Positions 17,785 to 26,870 of a stretch of 64,000 nt of DNA are shown here, piece after piece. The notes under the pieces were generated by a model. That model was not told the DNA's origin. It worked only from the letters and a program-made list of their open reading frames with translations, and ran no database searches. Position 1 is the stretch's first letter. The number at the start of each line of letters is the position of its first letter. Position numbers and translations under genes: made by a program. The stretch comes from Paraburkholderia ribeironis (lineage in GTDB: Bacteria; Pseudomonadota; Gammaproteobacteria; Burkholderiales; Burkholderiaceae): contig NZ_CYGX02000040.1 of NCBI RefSeq assembly GCF_900019265.1, forward strand, positions 24,951-88,950, given 5' to 3'.

Positions 17785-18088
17785 GAATCATCGGTGCAAG
17801 GGTTCGGGAATGCTATGCAGCAGCGACGCCACGGCCGGCACTGCACAAGCGGATTTGCCGTATTAACGGACATGAAGCAGCGCCACTTTAACCGAATCGG
17901 TCCAGCGGCGGTGCCGCGGCGTGCACGCACGCTTCCTTACCAGATGTTTTTTGCAGCCGCCACTAAAGAATTCCGGACGCCGGTCGTTATCTCGTTCTGA
18001 TGGGGCGGCCTGATACCTCTTGACCGCCCGAACCGGCGGCCAGCGAGCCGTTCCGCCTGCAGACGAACACAGGTTGCCAGCGATAAAC
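17785..18088. other. Divergent intergenic region between two c-di-GMP genes
   Basis: No gene recognised. It separates the leftward EAL-HDOD gene from the rightward GGDEF-EAL gene, so it must hold both promoters. No clear operator palindrome was found. The GGDEF-EAL frame is open back to a TTG at 18020. Confidence 0.4.
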
Positions 18089-19903
18089 ATGGAAGCGAAC
18101 AGGATCATCGCGCCCCGACGGGGCTCGTTGCGCACGGTCATCGACCGGCTGCGCGCGTTCGGCCGGCGCGTGGACGACACGCAGCGGATCAGCGCGAGCC
18201 GCGCTGCGCAACTGGAGCAGGTGGTCGGCGCCGTCGACCTGCTGGCGCACGTCGACGACGCGTTGCGCTTCCTGTATGTGTCCGATGCCAGCCTGCGCTT
18301 CATCGGCTACCACCGCGAGTATCTTGAGACGATCACGCTGCACGATCTCGTCGCGCCGGCCGACGTGCCGCGCCTCGACGCGCTGCTGACACAGGCCGCG
18401 ATCTCCGGCAACGTCGAGAAGGCGACGCTCGACCTGATCAAGTCGCTGACCTATCCGATCACCGTCGAGCTGCGCGTGGTGCGCAGCAGCCACGACGGCA
18501 TCGACGGCTATGCGATCGCCGGTTTCGACGTGTCGGCCTGGCGCGCCACCGAGGAACGTCTGACCCAGGCGCTGCATCTGGACCGCCTGACCAGCCTCGC
18601 CAACCAGTCGGCGCTGGTGCCCGCGCTGGTCGACGCGCAACAACAAGCCGACGCGCACGGCACGCCGGTCGCGCTGCTGTTGCTCGACCTCGACGATTAT
18701 CAACGCGTGAACCGCGCGCTCGGCTACGACGCCGGCGATGAAATGCTGCGCGACACATCGCGGCGTCTGCTGAACATGACGAGCCCGAGCGAGACCGTGG
18801 CGCGCGTCGCCAGCGACGAGTTCGCGATTCTCGTGAAGCCCGCCGCCAGCCGCACCGACGCGGCGGCCGCCGCCGAAGCGCTGGCGCGCCGCCTCTTGAC
18901 CGCGATCCAGCAGCCATACGTGTACAAGGGCCAGCAGGTGCATCTGTCGGCGAGCATCGGCATCGCGCTGTATCCCGACGTGCGTCACGTCAACGACACC
19001 GCCGGCCACGACACTCACCTGCTGCGCTGGGCCGACCATGCGTTGCTGCAAGCCAAGGCGGCCGGCGGCAACACGCTCGCGTTCTACGTGCCCGACGACA
19101 ACCCGGCCGATGCCGAACGCCTGAAGCTGGAGGCCGATCTCTACGACGGCGTGCGCAACGGCGAGTTCTCGCTGCACTTCCAGCCGATCACCAGCAGCCG
19201 CACGCACGGTGTGGTCGGCGTCGAAGCGCTGATGCGCTGGTTGCATCCGGTGCATGGCCTCGTGCCGCCGTCGATGTTCATTCCGCTGGCGGAGTCGATC
19301 GGCCTGATCAACTTCCTCGGCAACTGGGTGTTGAAGGTCGCCTGCATGCAGTTGATCCAGTGGGATGCGAAGGGCATCTCGCTGCAATACGTGGCCGTCA
19401 ACGTGTCGCCGCAGCAGTTCCGCGATCCGCGCTTCAAGGACTCGGTGCGCGAGGCGATCGATCTGACCGGTATCGATCCGCGCCGCGTCGTGTTCGAGAT
19501 CACCGAAAGTCTGCTGATGCACGACCCGGCGCACGCGAAGGGCCTGCTCGAAGAATTGACGGCGATGGGCATACGGTTTGCCATCGACGACTTCGGCACC
19601 GGCTATTCGAGCCTCGCCTACCTGCAACGATTCCCGCTGGCCAAACTGAAGATCGACCGGAGTTTCGTCGAGAATCTGCTAACCTCGCGCAACGATCAGG
19701 CAATCGTTAGCGCGGTGGTCGGTCTGGCGCAAACGCTCGATCTCGAACTGGTGGCCGAAGGCGTCGAAACCGAGGCGCAACGCAAGCTGCTCACCGAGAT
19801 GGGCTGCGATCACATTCAGGGATGGCTCGTCTGCAAGGCGTTGCCTTCCGACGAACTCGCGCGACGTTTCGAAGCGCGCACGCTTCATCTGCACAGCGCG
19901 TAG
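18089..19903 (+). CDS. PAS-GGDEF-EAL protein, probable c-di-GMP phosphodiesterase
   Basis: 604 residues from the ATG at 18089; the open frame continues back to a TTG at 18020, which I judge less likely. A PAS-like sensor is at about 40-150 (VDDALRFLYVSDASLRFIGY), a GGDEF domain at about 160-330 and an EAL domain at about 345-590. The GGDEF signature is degenerate (VASDEF around 241-245), so cyclase activity is unlikely; the domain may bind GTP as a regulator. The EAL site is complete: Glu379 of EAL, Asn438, Glu470/Glu473 in EITES, Asp500-Asp501 in IDDFGTGYSS, Lys521, Glu557 and Gln577. No membrane segment is predicted by eye. Confidence 0.9.
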   Translation: MEANRIIAPRRGSLRTVIDRLRAFGRRVDDTQRISASRAAQLEQVVGAVDLLAHVDDALRFLYVSDASLRFIGYHREYLETITLHDLVAPADVPRLDALLTQAAISGNVEKATLDLIKSLTYPITVELRVVRSSHDGIDGYAIAGFDVSAWRATEERLTQALHLDRLTSLANQSALVPALVDAQQQADAHGTPVALLLLDLDDYQRVNRALGYDAGDEMLRDTSRRLLNMTSPSETVARVASDEFAILVKPAASRTDAAAAAEALARRLLTAIQQPYVYKGQQVHLSASIGIALYPDVRHVNDTAGHDTHLLRWADHALLQAKAAGGNTLAFYVPDDNPADAERLKLEADLYDGVRNGEFSLHFQPITSSRTHGVVGVEALMRWLHPVHGLVPPSMFIPLAESIGLINFLGNWVLKVACMQLIQWDAKGISLQYVAVNVSPQQFRDPRFKDSVREAIDLTGIDPRRVVFEITESLLMHDPAHAKGLLEELTAMGIRFAIDDFGTGYSSLAYLQRFPLAKLKIDRSFVENLLTSRNDQAIVSAVVGLAQTLDLELVAEGVETEAQRKLLTEMGCDHIQGWLVCKALPSDELARRFEARTLHLHSA

Positions 19904-19991
19904 CGATGCCGGCGCGCTTACGCAGCGGAACAAGCCGGCTCGCGGCCGGCGTGGCACTCATTGGAACATGTATGGTTTTTGCGGGACTCAC

Positions 19992-21449
19992 ATGGTAAAG
20001 GCGGCGGTGCTCGACCGGCTCTGGACGCGAATGAGCGAGCGCGGCGATTTCCCCATGCTGTCGCAGTCACTGCGCACCACCATGGCGGCGATGAACAACG
20101 ATGACCTCGATTTCACCGGCCTCGTGCAAGTGGTGCTGTCGGACTTCGCGTTGACGCAAAAAGTGCTGCGGCTCGCCAACTCGGCCATGTACATGGCGTT
20201 CGGCGGCAACATCACGACGGTGTCACGCGCGCTGATGGTGCTCGGCATGGATGCGGTCGGCCACCTGGTGGTCGGCCTGAAGATCGTCGATCACTTTCAT
20301 CACAGCGCGCCGCGCCGCATCGACGCGAAACTCGAATTGAACCGCACGCTGCTGTCGGGCTGCGTCGCGCGTAAGCTGACCGAGCGCGGCGATCTGCGCG
20401 CCGGCGAGGAAGCGGTGGTCTGCACGCTGATGCGGCAGATCGGCAAGCTGCTGGTGGTGTTCTATCTCGACGCCGAGTGGGACCAGATTCGCCGTCATAT
20501 CGACGACGGCACGCTCGAAGCGGACGCGTGCGTGCTGGTGCTCGGCGTGACGTTCGACGAAATCGGCGCCGAGGCCGCCGTGCGCTGGCGCCTGCCCGAC
20601 ATGATCTGCTCGGGGATGGGCGAGTTCGATCCGCAGGACACCGAGCAGCCGCGCCAGGTGCAGTGGCTGCGCGCGATCACCAATTACTCGACGGCGGTCG
20701 CCGACGTGCTGACCCAGCAGAACATGCCGGACTGGGAGCGCGAGGCGCGCATCGCCGAACTGGCGCAGGAATACAGCGGCGCGCTGAATACGGACCCCGA
20801 CGTGCTGCTCGATATGAGCATCGCGCTGGCCCGCGAAGAAGGCGGCGACGGCGTGATGCGCGAGATCGTCGAGCTGCGCGCCAATGCGGATGCGATCGCA
20901 CGCGAAGCGCTCGACCCCGAGGCGCGCATCGCGGTCGGGGTTAAGGATCTGCGCGAGCTGCCCGACGGCAGCCCGCTCGCGCCGGCCCTCGCGATGGCCG
21001 CTGAAACCGTGCTGGCCGGACTCGGCTTTGCGCGCACGGTGATGTTCGTCAAGCACAGCAACGGCACCTTCAAGGCGCGCCTCGGGCTCGGTCCGAAGAT
21101 CGACTCGGCACTGCCGAAGCTGACCTTCAACACCGCGTTCGAGCCCGACGTGTTTCATCTCGCGATCGCGAACTCGGTGGGCATCTTCATCGAGAATGCG
21201 CGCGATCCGAAGATCATCGCGCGGCTGCCCGAATGGTTCCGCCGCTCGTTCGACGACGCTCGCGCGTTCGTGCTGCTGCCGGTAGTCGACGAGAGCGATC
21301 AGACAGTCGCGCTGTTATACGGCGACTGGTCTCACACTCAGGAGCCACGCCGCATCTCGCAGAAGGAGATGAGCGTGTTGAACGAACTGGCCAAGGAGTT
21401 AGGCCGTTTTTTCGGCCTGGGGCAGATGCGGGAAATGGAGACGACGTGA
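19992..21449 (+). CDS. HDOD-domain signalling protein with C-terminal GAF-like region
   Basis: 485 residues from the ATG at 19992 (gcggga upstream); an ATG at 19968 in the same frame is the alternative. The HDOD domain occupies about 10-220, with LSDFALTQKVLRLANSAMYMAFGG and the pattern MRQIGKLLVVFYLDAEW. The canonical HD metal pair is absent, as is normal for HDOD. Residues about 300-475 contain ARTVMFVKHSNGTFKARLGLG and AFVLLPVVDESDQTVALLYGDW, which look like a GAF-type sensor. It lies 88 nt after the GGDEF-EAL gene on the same strand and is probably co-transcribed. A ligand is not known. Confidence 0.82.
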   Translation: MVKAAVLDRLWTRMSERGDFPMLSQSLRTTMAAMNNDDLDFTGLVQVVLSDFALTQKVLRLANSAMYMAFGGNITTVSRALMVLGMDAVGHLVVGLKIVDHFHHSAPRRIDAKLELNRTLLSGCVARKLTERGDLRAGEEAVVCTLMRQIGKLLVVFYLDAEWDQIRRHIDDGTLEADACVLVLGVTFDEIGAEAAVRWRLPDMICSGMGEFDPQDTEQPRQVQWLRAITNYSTAVADVLTQQNMPDWEREARIAELAQEYSGALNTDPDVLLDMSIALAREEGGDGVMREIVELRANADAIAREALDPEARIAVGVKDLRELPDGSPLAPALAMAAETVLAGLGFARTVMFVKHSNGTFKARLGLGPKIDSALPKLTFNTAFEPDVFHLAIANSVGIFIENARDPKIIARLPEWFRRSFDDARAFVLLPVVDESDQTVALLYGDWSHTQEPRRISQKEMSVLNELAKELGRFFGLGQMREMETT

Positions 21450-21693
21450 AGACGTGGCGTGATCGCTGATCACGGTGCTTCGCTCTCCTTCATTCTGGAT
21501 CTGCCCTGCTTCGCTGTTGCCCGGTTTGCTTCGGGTGTTCTTCTGGCTTATTTCCGGTCCCGTTCCGGTCCTGTTCTGGCCTGCTGCAAATCTGCGCGGC
21601 ACTGACCGGACCTGGCAGGGCCGTCGCTCGCCGCGGTCCCTTGCGCGAGCGTGGTCCGCGCGGCCGCGCCGCGCGTGTGCCTGCCGTCCGCGC

Positions 21694-23049
21694 TCAGTCC
21701 TCGATCCTCTCCAGGCCATGCGCACTGCGGTCCGCGACGCCAGCCCACGCGCCTGCCGCAAGCCCCAGCTGCGCGACCTCTTGCACCGTCAACGGCGAGA
21801 GCCGTTCGCATAGCGCGGCGATCGGCTCCCACGCGCCGTTTTCCAGTGCTTCGACCACGCTCAGCAGCAGACCCAGCACGCCCTCGCGGCGCAGGATCGC
21901 GGCCTGGATCGGACGCGACAGCGTCAGCACGTTCAATGTGTTTTCGAGCGAGCCGCCGAACACCGCATCGACGAATGAGAACACGCCGGTCAGAAACGCC
22001 GCGTCGGTTTCGTCGCGGCCGGCTTCGGGCAGGCGCTCGATCGCCAGTTCCATGAAGCGCGCGCGGGTCGCCGCGAGTTGCAGCAGCGGATCGTCTTCGA
22101 GTGCGACCTTGCGGCCGTCGGCATAAAGCAGCAGCTGCGTCCAGCGCGCGATGCGATCGGTGCCGGTTGCGTTGATCGCCTCGCGCAGCGTCGTCACCTT
22201 ATAGCCGACCACCAGACCGCTCGAATTCGCGAGCTTCATCAGATGCATCACCAGCACCGGGTTCAGTTTGAGTTCGGCTTCGAGCTGCGCGACGGTCGGG
22301 TCTCCCGCCAGCAATTGCAGGAGGTTCAGCAGCGCATGGCGCGGCGCGCTGACACGGCGGCTTGCCGAGCTCTGCGGGCGCGCGAAGAAATAGCCCTGAA
22401 AGCGATCGAAGCCGAGCTCGTGCACCGCTTCGAAGTCCGCCTGCGCGTCGAGGCCCGCTGCGATCAGCAGCTTGCCCGCCGACTTCAGCACGCTCGCGAG
22501 CTTGGGCAACAGCGCACGCGGCGCGCGCTCGACGTCGATCTTGACGACGTCGGCGTAAGGCAGCAGTTTGGCGAAGGTCTCGTTGGGCTGGGTCACCTCG
22601 TCGAGCACGAAGCGATAGCGCCGCCCGTACAACTGCACGATACGCGCGATCAGTGCGTCGTCGACTTCGAGCGTCGTCGGCAGTTCGAGCATGAAGCCCT
22701 CAGCGGGCAATTGCAGAATCCCGTCGTCCAGCAACATCTCGCGGCTCACGTCGACGTATGCCGGATGTCCGGTCAGCGCGCCGCGCACATCGCTCTGAAC
22801 CAGTCCACGGACGATGGCTCGCGCCACCCGTTGCGCCGGCGCGGGCGGCCGGCCCGGCAGCGCATCGCGGTTCGCCACAGGGCGCGCGTCTGCCTCGGCC
22901 ATCGGCAATACCGGCGCGCGTACCTTGATTTCGTATCCGCACAGCATGCCGTCCCGGTTCAGGATCGGCTGACGTGCAAAGCTGGCAAGCAATTGCGCGT
23001 CGCCGGCCGCGCCGGTCTGGCTCTGAGTCTCGACTGCGATGGTGGTCAT
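21694..23049 (-). CDS. EAL-HDOD protein, degenerate paralogue
   Basis: 451 residues with the same EAL-HDOD layout as the protein at 16447-17784 and clear segment-by-segment similarity: ARQPILNRDGM, FQGYFFARPQ, LNPVLVMHLMKLANSSGL, REAINATGTDRIARWTQLLLYADG. The EAL catalytic set is largely lost: EAL is EIK, the Asn loop reads VDVSREML, DDFG reads LDEVTQ, and EGVET reads AAGLDAQ. It should be non-enzymatic and may only bind c-di-GMP or a partner. It is convergent with the HDOD gene. The pair of EAL-HDOD genes brackets the PAS-GGDEF-EAL and HDOD genes. Confidence 0.82.
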   Translation of the reverse strand: MTTIAVETQSQTGAAGDAQLLASFARQPILNRDGMLCGYEIKVRAPVLPMAEADARPVANRDALPGRPPAPAQRVARAIVRGLVQSDVRGALTGHPAYVDVSREMLLDDGILQLPAEGFMLELPTTLEVDDALIARIVQLYGRRYRFVLDEVTQPNETFAKLLPYADVVKIDVERAPRALLPKLASVLKSAGKLLIAAGLDAQADFEAVHELGFDRFQGYFFARPQSSASRRVSAPRHALLNLLQLLAGDPTVAQLEAELKLNPVLVMHLMKLANSSGLVVGYKVTTLREAINATGTDRIARWTQLLLYADGRKVALEDDPLLQLAATRARFMELAIERLPEAGRDETDAAFLTGVFSFVDAVFGGSLENTLNVLTLSRPIQAAILRREGVLGLLLSVVEALENGAWEPIAALCERLSPLTVQEVAQLGLAAGAWAGVADRSAHGLERIED

Positions 23050-23225
23050 TCCGATCCCCGATCCGCGCCGCTGCGGCGCTCCCGCTGTATTCTGGTTCTA
23101 GCCGCACCGTGGCGTATCTTTGGGGATCAAGGTCCGAGTCCCGTGGCGCCGACGGTCTGCGCGACGATTTTAGCGCAGGCTATCGGGCCCGGACATGCTT
23201 ACGACGCAATATCTCGAAATAATTG

Positions 23226-23280
23226 GCAAACGCTTCGCAAACGCTTCGCAAACGCTTCGCAAACGCTTCGCAAATGCTTC
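23226..23280. repeat. 11-bp tandem repeat, five units
   Basis: Five head-to-tail copies of gcaaacgcttc (last copy gcaaatgcttc), non-coding, directly adjacent to the terminator-like hairpin at 23288. The array has no spacers and is a slippage-type microsatellite. Confidence 0.9.
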
Positions 23281-23287
23281 GGTTAAC

Positions 23288-23317
23288 TGCAAACGGCCGC
23301 AATCGCGGCCGTTTGCA
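23288..23317 (-). terminator. Perfect 13-bp hairpin after the binding-protein gene
   Basis: tgcaaacggccgc pairs perfectly with gcggccgtttgca around an aatc loop. It begins about 49 nt beyond the stop codon of the leftward binding-protein gene. No U-tract follows on either strand, so termination would rely on the stem or on Rho. Confidence 0.55.
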
Positions 23318-23365
23318 TCGTGACCCGACGCGTCGTGCGACGCGCCGCGCCGCGTCTTACTTACC

Positions 23366-24160
23366 TTACTTCAGTACGACCTTCACGTCGAAGTACTTCG
23401 CCGCGAAGCGGTCGATCGTACCGTCCGCCTTCAGTTCCTTGAGCGCCTGGTTCAGCGCATCCTTCAACGCCTTGTCGCCCTTGCGGATGCCGAAGCCCAC
23501 GCCCGCGCCGAGCAGCTTCTCGTCGGTGACGGCCGGACCCGCGAAGTCGAAGCCCGCGCCCTGCGGCTTCTTCAGAAAGCCCTTCGATGCCGCTTGCGCG
23601 TCCTGGAACGACGCATCCAGACGGCCCGACGCGAGGTCGGCGTAGATCTGATCCTGGGTCGGATACGGCACGACGTCGACGCCGGCCGGCGCCCAGCGCG
23701 CCTTCGCGTAGATTTCCTGGATCGTGCCCTGCAGCACGCCGACCCGCTTGCCCTTCAGCGATGCCGCCGTCGGCAGCAGAGCGCTGCCCTGCTTCGCGAT
23801 CATCTGATTCGGGATCGTGTAGATCGGATCGGTGAAGTCGACCGCCTGGCGGCGCTGGTCGGTGATCGTCATGTCCGAGTTGATCGCGTTGAACTTGCGC
23901 GCTGCCAGCGCCGGGATCAGTCCGTCGAACGAGTTCTCGACCCACACGCATTTGGCCTTCAGCTTCGCGCACACGGCGTTGCCGACATCGATGTCGAAAC
24001 CTTGCAACTCGCCCGACGGCGACTTCGATTCGAATGGCGCATACGACGCCTCGACGCCGAAGCGCACTTCCTTGATCTCGGCCGCCGACGCAGTACCTGC
24101 CGTCACCGACGCCGTCGCGAACAGCGCGAGCGCAGCCATGTTTCGCCAATTCATCTTCAT
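23366..24160 (-). CDS. hisJ: Periplasmic Lys/Arg/Orn/His-type ABC binding protein
   Basis: 264 residues from the ATG at 24160, with gagga upstream; earlier in-frame starts lack the signal-peptide context. A Sec signal peptide (about 1-25, ending TASAA) is followed by a family 3 solute-binding protein: RFGVEASYAPFESKSPSGELQGFDIDVGNAVC, LIPALAARKFNAINSDMTIT, DFTDPIY, LASGRLDASFQD and the C-terminal GFGIRKGDKALKDALN. It captures basic amino acids for the HisQMP complex encoded at 33025-35331. The transporter genes open the block and this gene closes it, with the AST operon between. The name hisJ/argT/aotJ cannot be separated from sequence alone. Confidence 0.88.
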   Translation of the reverse strand: MKMNWRNMAALALFATASVTAGTASAAEIKEVRFGVEASYAPFESKSPSGELQGFDIDVGNAVCAKLKAKCVWVENSFDGLIPALAARKFNAINSDMTITDQRRQAVDFTDPIYTIPNQMIAKQGSALLPTAASLKGKRVGVLQGTIQEIYAKARWAPAGVDVVPYPTQDQIYADLASGRLDASFQDAQAASKGFLKKPQGAGFDFAGPAVTDEKLLGAGVGFGIRKGDKALKDALNQALKELKADGTIDRFAAKYFDVKVVLK

Positions 24161-24460
24161 TACGGGTGTTCCTCTACGGTATTGAATAAAACGGAGTCGA
24201 ATCCTGGGCCGGCATGCTTGCCGCGCCCAATCGCGATTCAAACTCGTGCGGCCGTTGGGGTGCAGTCCAACAGCCGGGCGGCCGCGATTGTACAGGCTTC
24301 GCCATCCGCACCCGGCGCACGTCCGGCGACACCCGCTTCACGCGACACGACAACCTGCGCGGCGAACCTGCAGGTTCGTGTCGCGTCGAAAAGGCGACGG
24401 CAGTGCGCGGGACAGAGAGCGACAGCGAGCGACAGCGGACGCAGGCGCGACAGAATGCGC
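24161..24460. other. Gap between astE and the binding-protein gene
   Basis: 300 bp without a recognisable gene. It contains short gagcgacagcg-type direct repeats near 24415-24435. The gap is long enough to hold a separate promoter for the binding-protein gene, but no -35/-10 pair stands out. Confidence 0.4.
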
Positions 24461-25537
24461 CTAGACGAGCTTCGACAACGTGTCCGCGGTGGTTTCGATC
24501 ACCAGCAGACCAGCGCGCAAGCCAGGCTTGACCGTCGCGTTCGGAAACACGATGCGCTCCTCGTGGTGACGCACGGTGTAGCGATACGCGCCGTCGCGGG
24601 CGAGCAAGGTGTCTTTCGCAAACGAGGTGAAATTCGGCACGTCCGCCGCCAGCAGCAATTCGAACGCGTCGCTGTGCTTGGTGATCTGATCGATCACGGT
24701 GAACACGCGCGGCATGTTCCTGTCGGTGTCGGCGTTACCATGCGTGCCGGCCAGCAGCTGACGCACGGCCAGATCGGCGCCGGCAAAGCGCGTCAGGTCG
24801 TTCTCGCCGAACGGGCGCACCTTGCCCAGCTCCAGCGTGCATGCATCGGCGCCGCATGCATGCGCGGTGAAATGCGAGTACGTGTTGCCTTGCGTGGTGT
24901 GCAACAGCACCGCGCTGATGTGCGCGTCGCCAAGCCACTCGAACATCGCGCGTGAAAACGGCTTGCCGGTATGCGGCAGCAACGCGAACCGCTCGAACAC
25001 CGATGCGCGAATCGCCGTGTGCATGTCGATATGCCAGCGCGCGCCGGGCGCCGTGGACGCCCGCGCGAAGAATTGCAGCGCCGCCTGCTCCAGCGCCGCG
25101 GCGCGCGGCGCTTCATGGCTCGCCGGCAGCTGCTGATGACGGCCGCTGAAGAGGCGGTTCAGATCGTCGTCGCGATAGCGGCACGCGTCGCGCATTGCGT
25201 CGACGTTGCCGAGAATCACCAGCAGACGGCAGGTCAGCGCCGCATTCCCTTGCGCGATATCCCGCACCAGCAGCGACAGCAGTTCGATGGGCGCAGTCTC
25301 GTCGCCGTGGATGCCGGCCGAAACCATCACGCTGCGCACGTCCGCTTCTGACGCCGCGGGCTCCATCGCCAGCACGCCGTCGTCGACCCACGACCAGCGC
25401 ACGCCGCTCGCGCACACGCCTTGCGCGTCATTCGCGGCCGGCCGCATTCCCGCCAGCGTATAGGCGAGGAAATCGTCGAGCATCGGCATCGGTATCGGCG
25501 TTGGCATCGGCATCGCGGGCTCAGCGCTGGAAGTCAT
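24461..25537 (-). CDS. astE: Succinylglutamate desuccinylase
   Basis: Last enzyme of the AST pathway; hydrolyses N-succinylglutamate to glutamate and succinate. 358 residues if it starts at the ATG at 25537, which overlaps the 3' end of astB by 17 nt; ATG codons nearer LDDFLAYTLAG (about residue 20) are alternatives. Zinc ligands of the M14-like fold are visible: His77 and Glu80 in GIHGDETAP and His173 in WHIDMHTAI. The general-base glutamate is probably Glu236 in CTLELGKVRPFG. A short MPMPTPIPMPM repeat at the N-terminus comes from a gcatcg microsatellite. Confidence 0.92.
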   Translation of the reverse strand: MTSSAEPAMPMPTPIPMPMLDDFLAYTLAGMRPAANDAQGVCASGVRWSWVDDGVLAMEPAASEADVRSVMVSAGIHGDETAPIELLSLLVRDIAQGNAALTCRLLVILGNVDAMRDACRYRDDDLNRLFSGRHQQLPASHEAPRAAALEQAALQFFARASTAPGARWHIDMHTAIRASVFERFALLPHTGKPFSRAMFEWLGDAHISAVLLHTTQGNTYSHFTAHACGADACTLELGKVRPFGENDLTRFAGADLAVRQLLAGTHGNADTDRNMPRVFTVIDQITKHSDAFELLLAADVPNFTSFAKDTLLARDGAYRYTVRHHEERIVFPNATVKPGLRAGLLVIETTADTLSKLV

Positions 25538-26861
25538 ACAGCGAACCGAGGCCAAGAATCTGCGTGAGTTCGTCGAGCGCGGTGCGCGACTCGGCGAGCA
25601 ATTGCGGATCGGTGAGATCGGCTGGCGCGAGGCGATCGCGATAATGCTTTTCGATCCACGCATCGAGACGGCCGAACAACGCGTCGTCGATCCACACGCC
25701 CCGTGCGACCGCCGCGCGCTCCGCGTCGTCGAGCACCACACGCAGACGCAGACACGCGGGTCCGCCGCCATTCTTCATGCTCTCGCGCAGGTCGAATACC
25801 AGCACGTCGTCGATCGGCCCCGTGCGCGAAGTCAGCTCGTCGAGGTAAGCCGCCACGCGCGGATTTTCGCGGCATTCCTGCGGCACGACCAATACCTGCT
25901 TGCCGTCGGGTCGCGTCAACAACTGGCTATTGAACAGATACGACGAGACCGCATCGGCCACGCTCACCTGCGCGTCCGGCACCTCGATCACGCTGAAGTC
26001 GGCGTGCAGGCCCGCGAGCTTCGCGCGCAGTTCGTCGTACACCGCGCTCTGTCCGACGAACGCGAGTTGATGACAGAACAACGTGTTGCGATTGCCGACC
26101 GCGATCACGTCGTTATGGAACACGCCCGCGTCGATTACCTCGGGGTTCTGCTGCGCATACACGGTGGCCGCTTCCTGCAGGCCATGACGATGCGCGACCG
26201 CGCGGCTCGCCTCGAAAGTCTGCCGCGCCGGATAGCGTTTCGGCTCCAACCCGCGACGATATTCGCTGCGGCCGTACACGAAGAATTCGACGCCCCGTGC
26301 ACTGTATTGCTGGCAAAAGCGCGTGTGGTTCGCCGCGCCTTCGTCGCCGAGCGCCGGCGTGCCGGGCAGCGCCTCGTGCACCACGAAGCGATCGGCATCA
26401 TGGAATATCGCGCCCAGGGTACGGCGCGTCGATTGATGTTCGATCGCGCGATGCAGCTTGCTGCACAGATTGGCGGGCGTGAAATGCACGCGGCCGTCGT
26501 GCGTATCGGCGGACGGGCTGACGGTCGCCGCGTTCGCGGTCCACATCGCCGACGCCGAACTGGCCGCGGCCAGCAACTCGGGTGCATGCTTCGCGACGCG
26601 TGCAATCACCGATGCGTCGTCGCCGGAAAAGCCGAGATCGCGCAACAGACGCATCGACGGACGCTCCTGCGGCGGCAGCACGCCCTGATGAAAACCGAGG
26701 TCGGCCAGTTGCTTCATCTTGCGCAGACCTTGCCGGGCCGCCGCCTTCGGATTCGCAACCGACTTCTCGTTGCTCTGCGACGCGACGTTGCCGAACGAGA
26801 GCCCCGCGTAGTTGTGGGTCGGGCCGACCAGACCGTCGAAATTGGCTTCAGTGGCTTGCAT
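25521..26861 (-). CDS. astB: N-succinylarginine dihydrolase
   Basis: 446 residues, the usual AstB size. It converts N-succinylarginine to N-succinylornithine, CO2 and two NH3. The family start EANFDGLVGPTHNYAGLSFGN is present. Counting from Met1, the catalytic residues known from the E. coli enzyme have counterparts: Glu174 in LGDEGAANH, His249 in GVFHNDVI and Cys370 in GGPACLRLRV. It is 9 nt downstream of astD and overlaps astE, consistent with a single transcript. Confidence 0.96.
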   Translation of the reverse strand: MQATEANFDGLVGPTHNYAGLSFGNVASQSNEKSVANPKAAARQGLRKMKQLADLGFHQGVLPPQERPSMRLLRDLGFSGDDASVIARVAKHAPELLAAASSASAMWTANAATVSPSADTHDGRVHFTPANLCSKLHRAIEHQSTRRTLGAIFHDADRFVVHEALPGTPALGDEGAANHTRFCQQYSARGVEFFVYGRSEYRRGLEPKRYPARQTFEASRAVAHRHGLQEAATVYAQQNPEVIDAGVFHNDVIAVGNRNTLFCHQLAFVGQSAVYDELRAKLAGLHADFSVIEVPDAQVSVADAVSSYLFNSQLLTRPDGKQVLVVPQECRENPRVAAYLDELTSRTGPIDDVLVFDLRESMKNGGGPACLRLRVVLDDAERAAVARGVWIDDALFGRLDAWIEKHYRDRLAPADLTDPQLLAESRTALDELTQILGLGSLYDFQR

Positions 26862-26870
26862 CGTCGATCC

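Larger units (their letters stand above)
23050..23365. other. Gap between EAL-HDOD and binding-protein genes
   Basis: Holds the promoter region of the leftward EAL-HDOD gene, the 11-bp repeat (23226-23280) and the hairpin (23288-23317) that follows the binding-protein gene. No coding sequence is recognised. Confidence 0.5.

Noticed and set aside
23226..23280. Direct repeats considered as a mini CRISPR
   Set aside because: Units are 11 bp and contiguous without spacers, and no cas genes are present.
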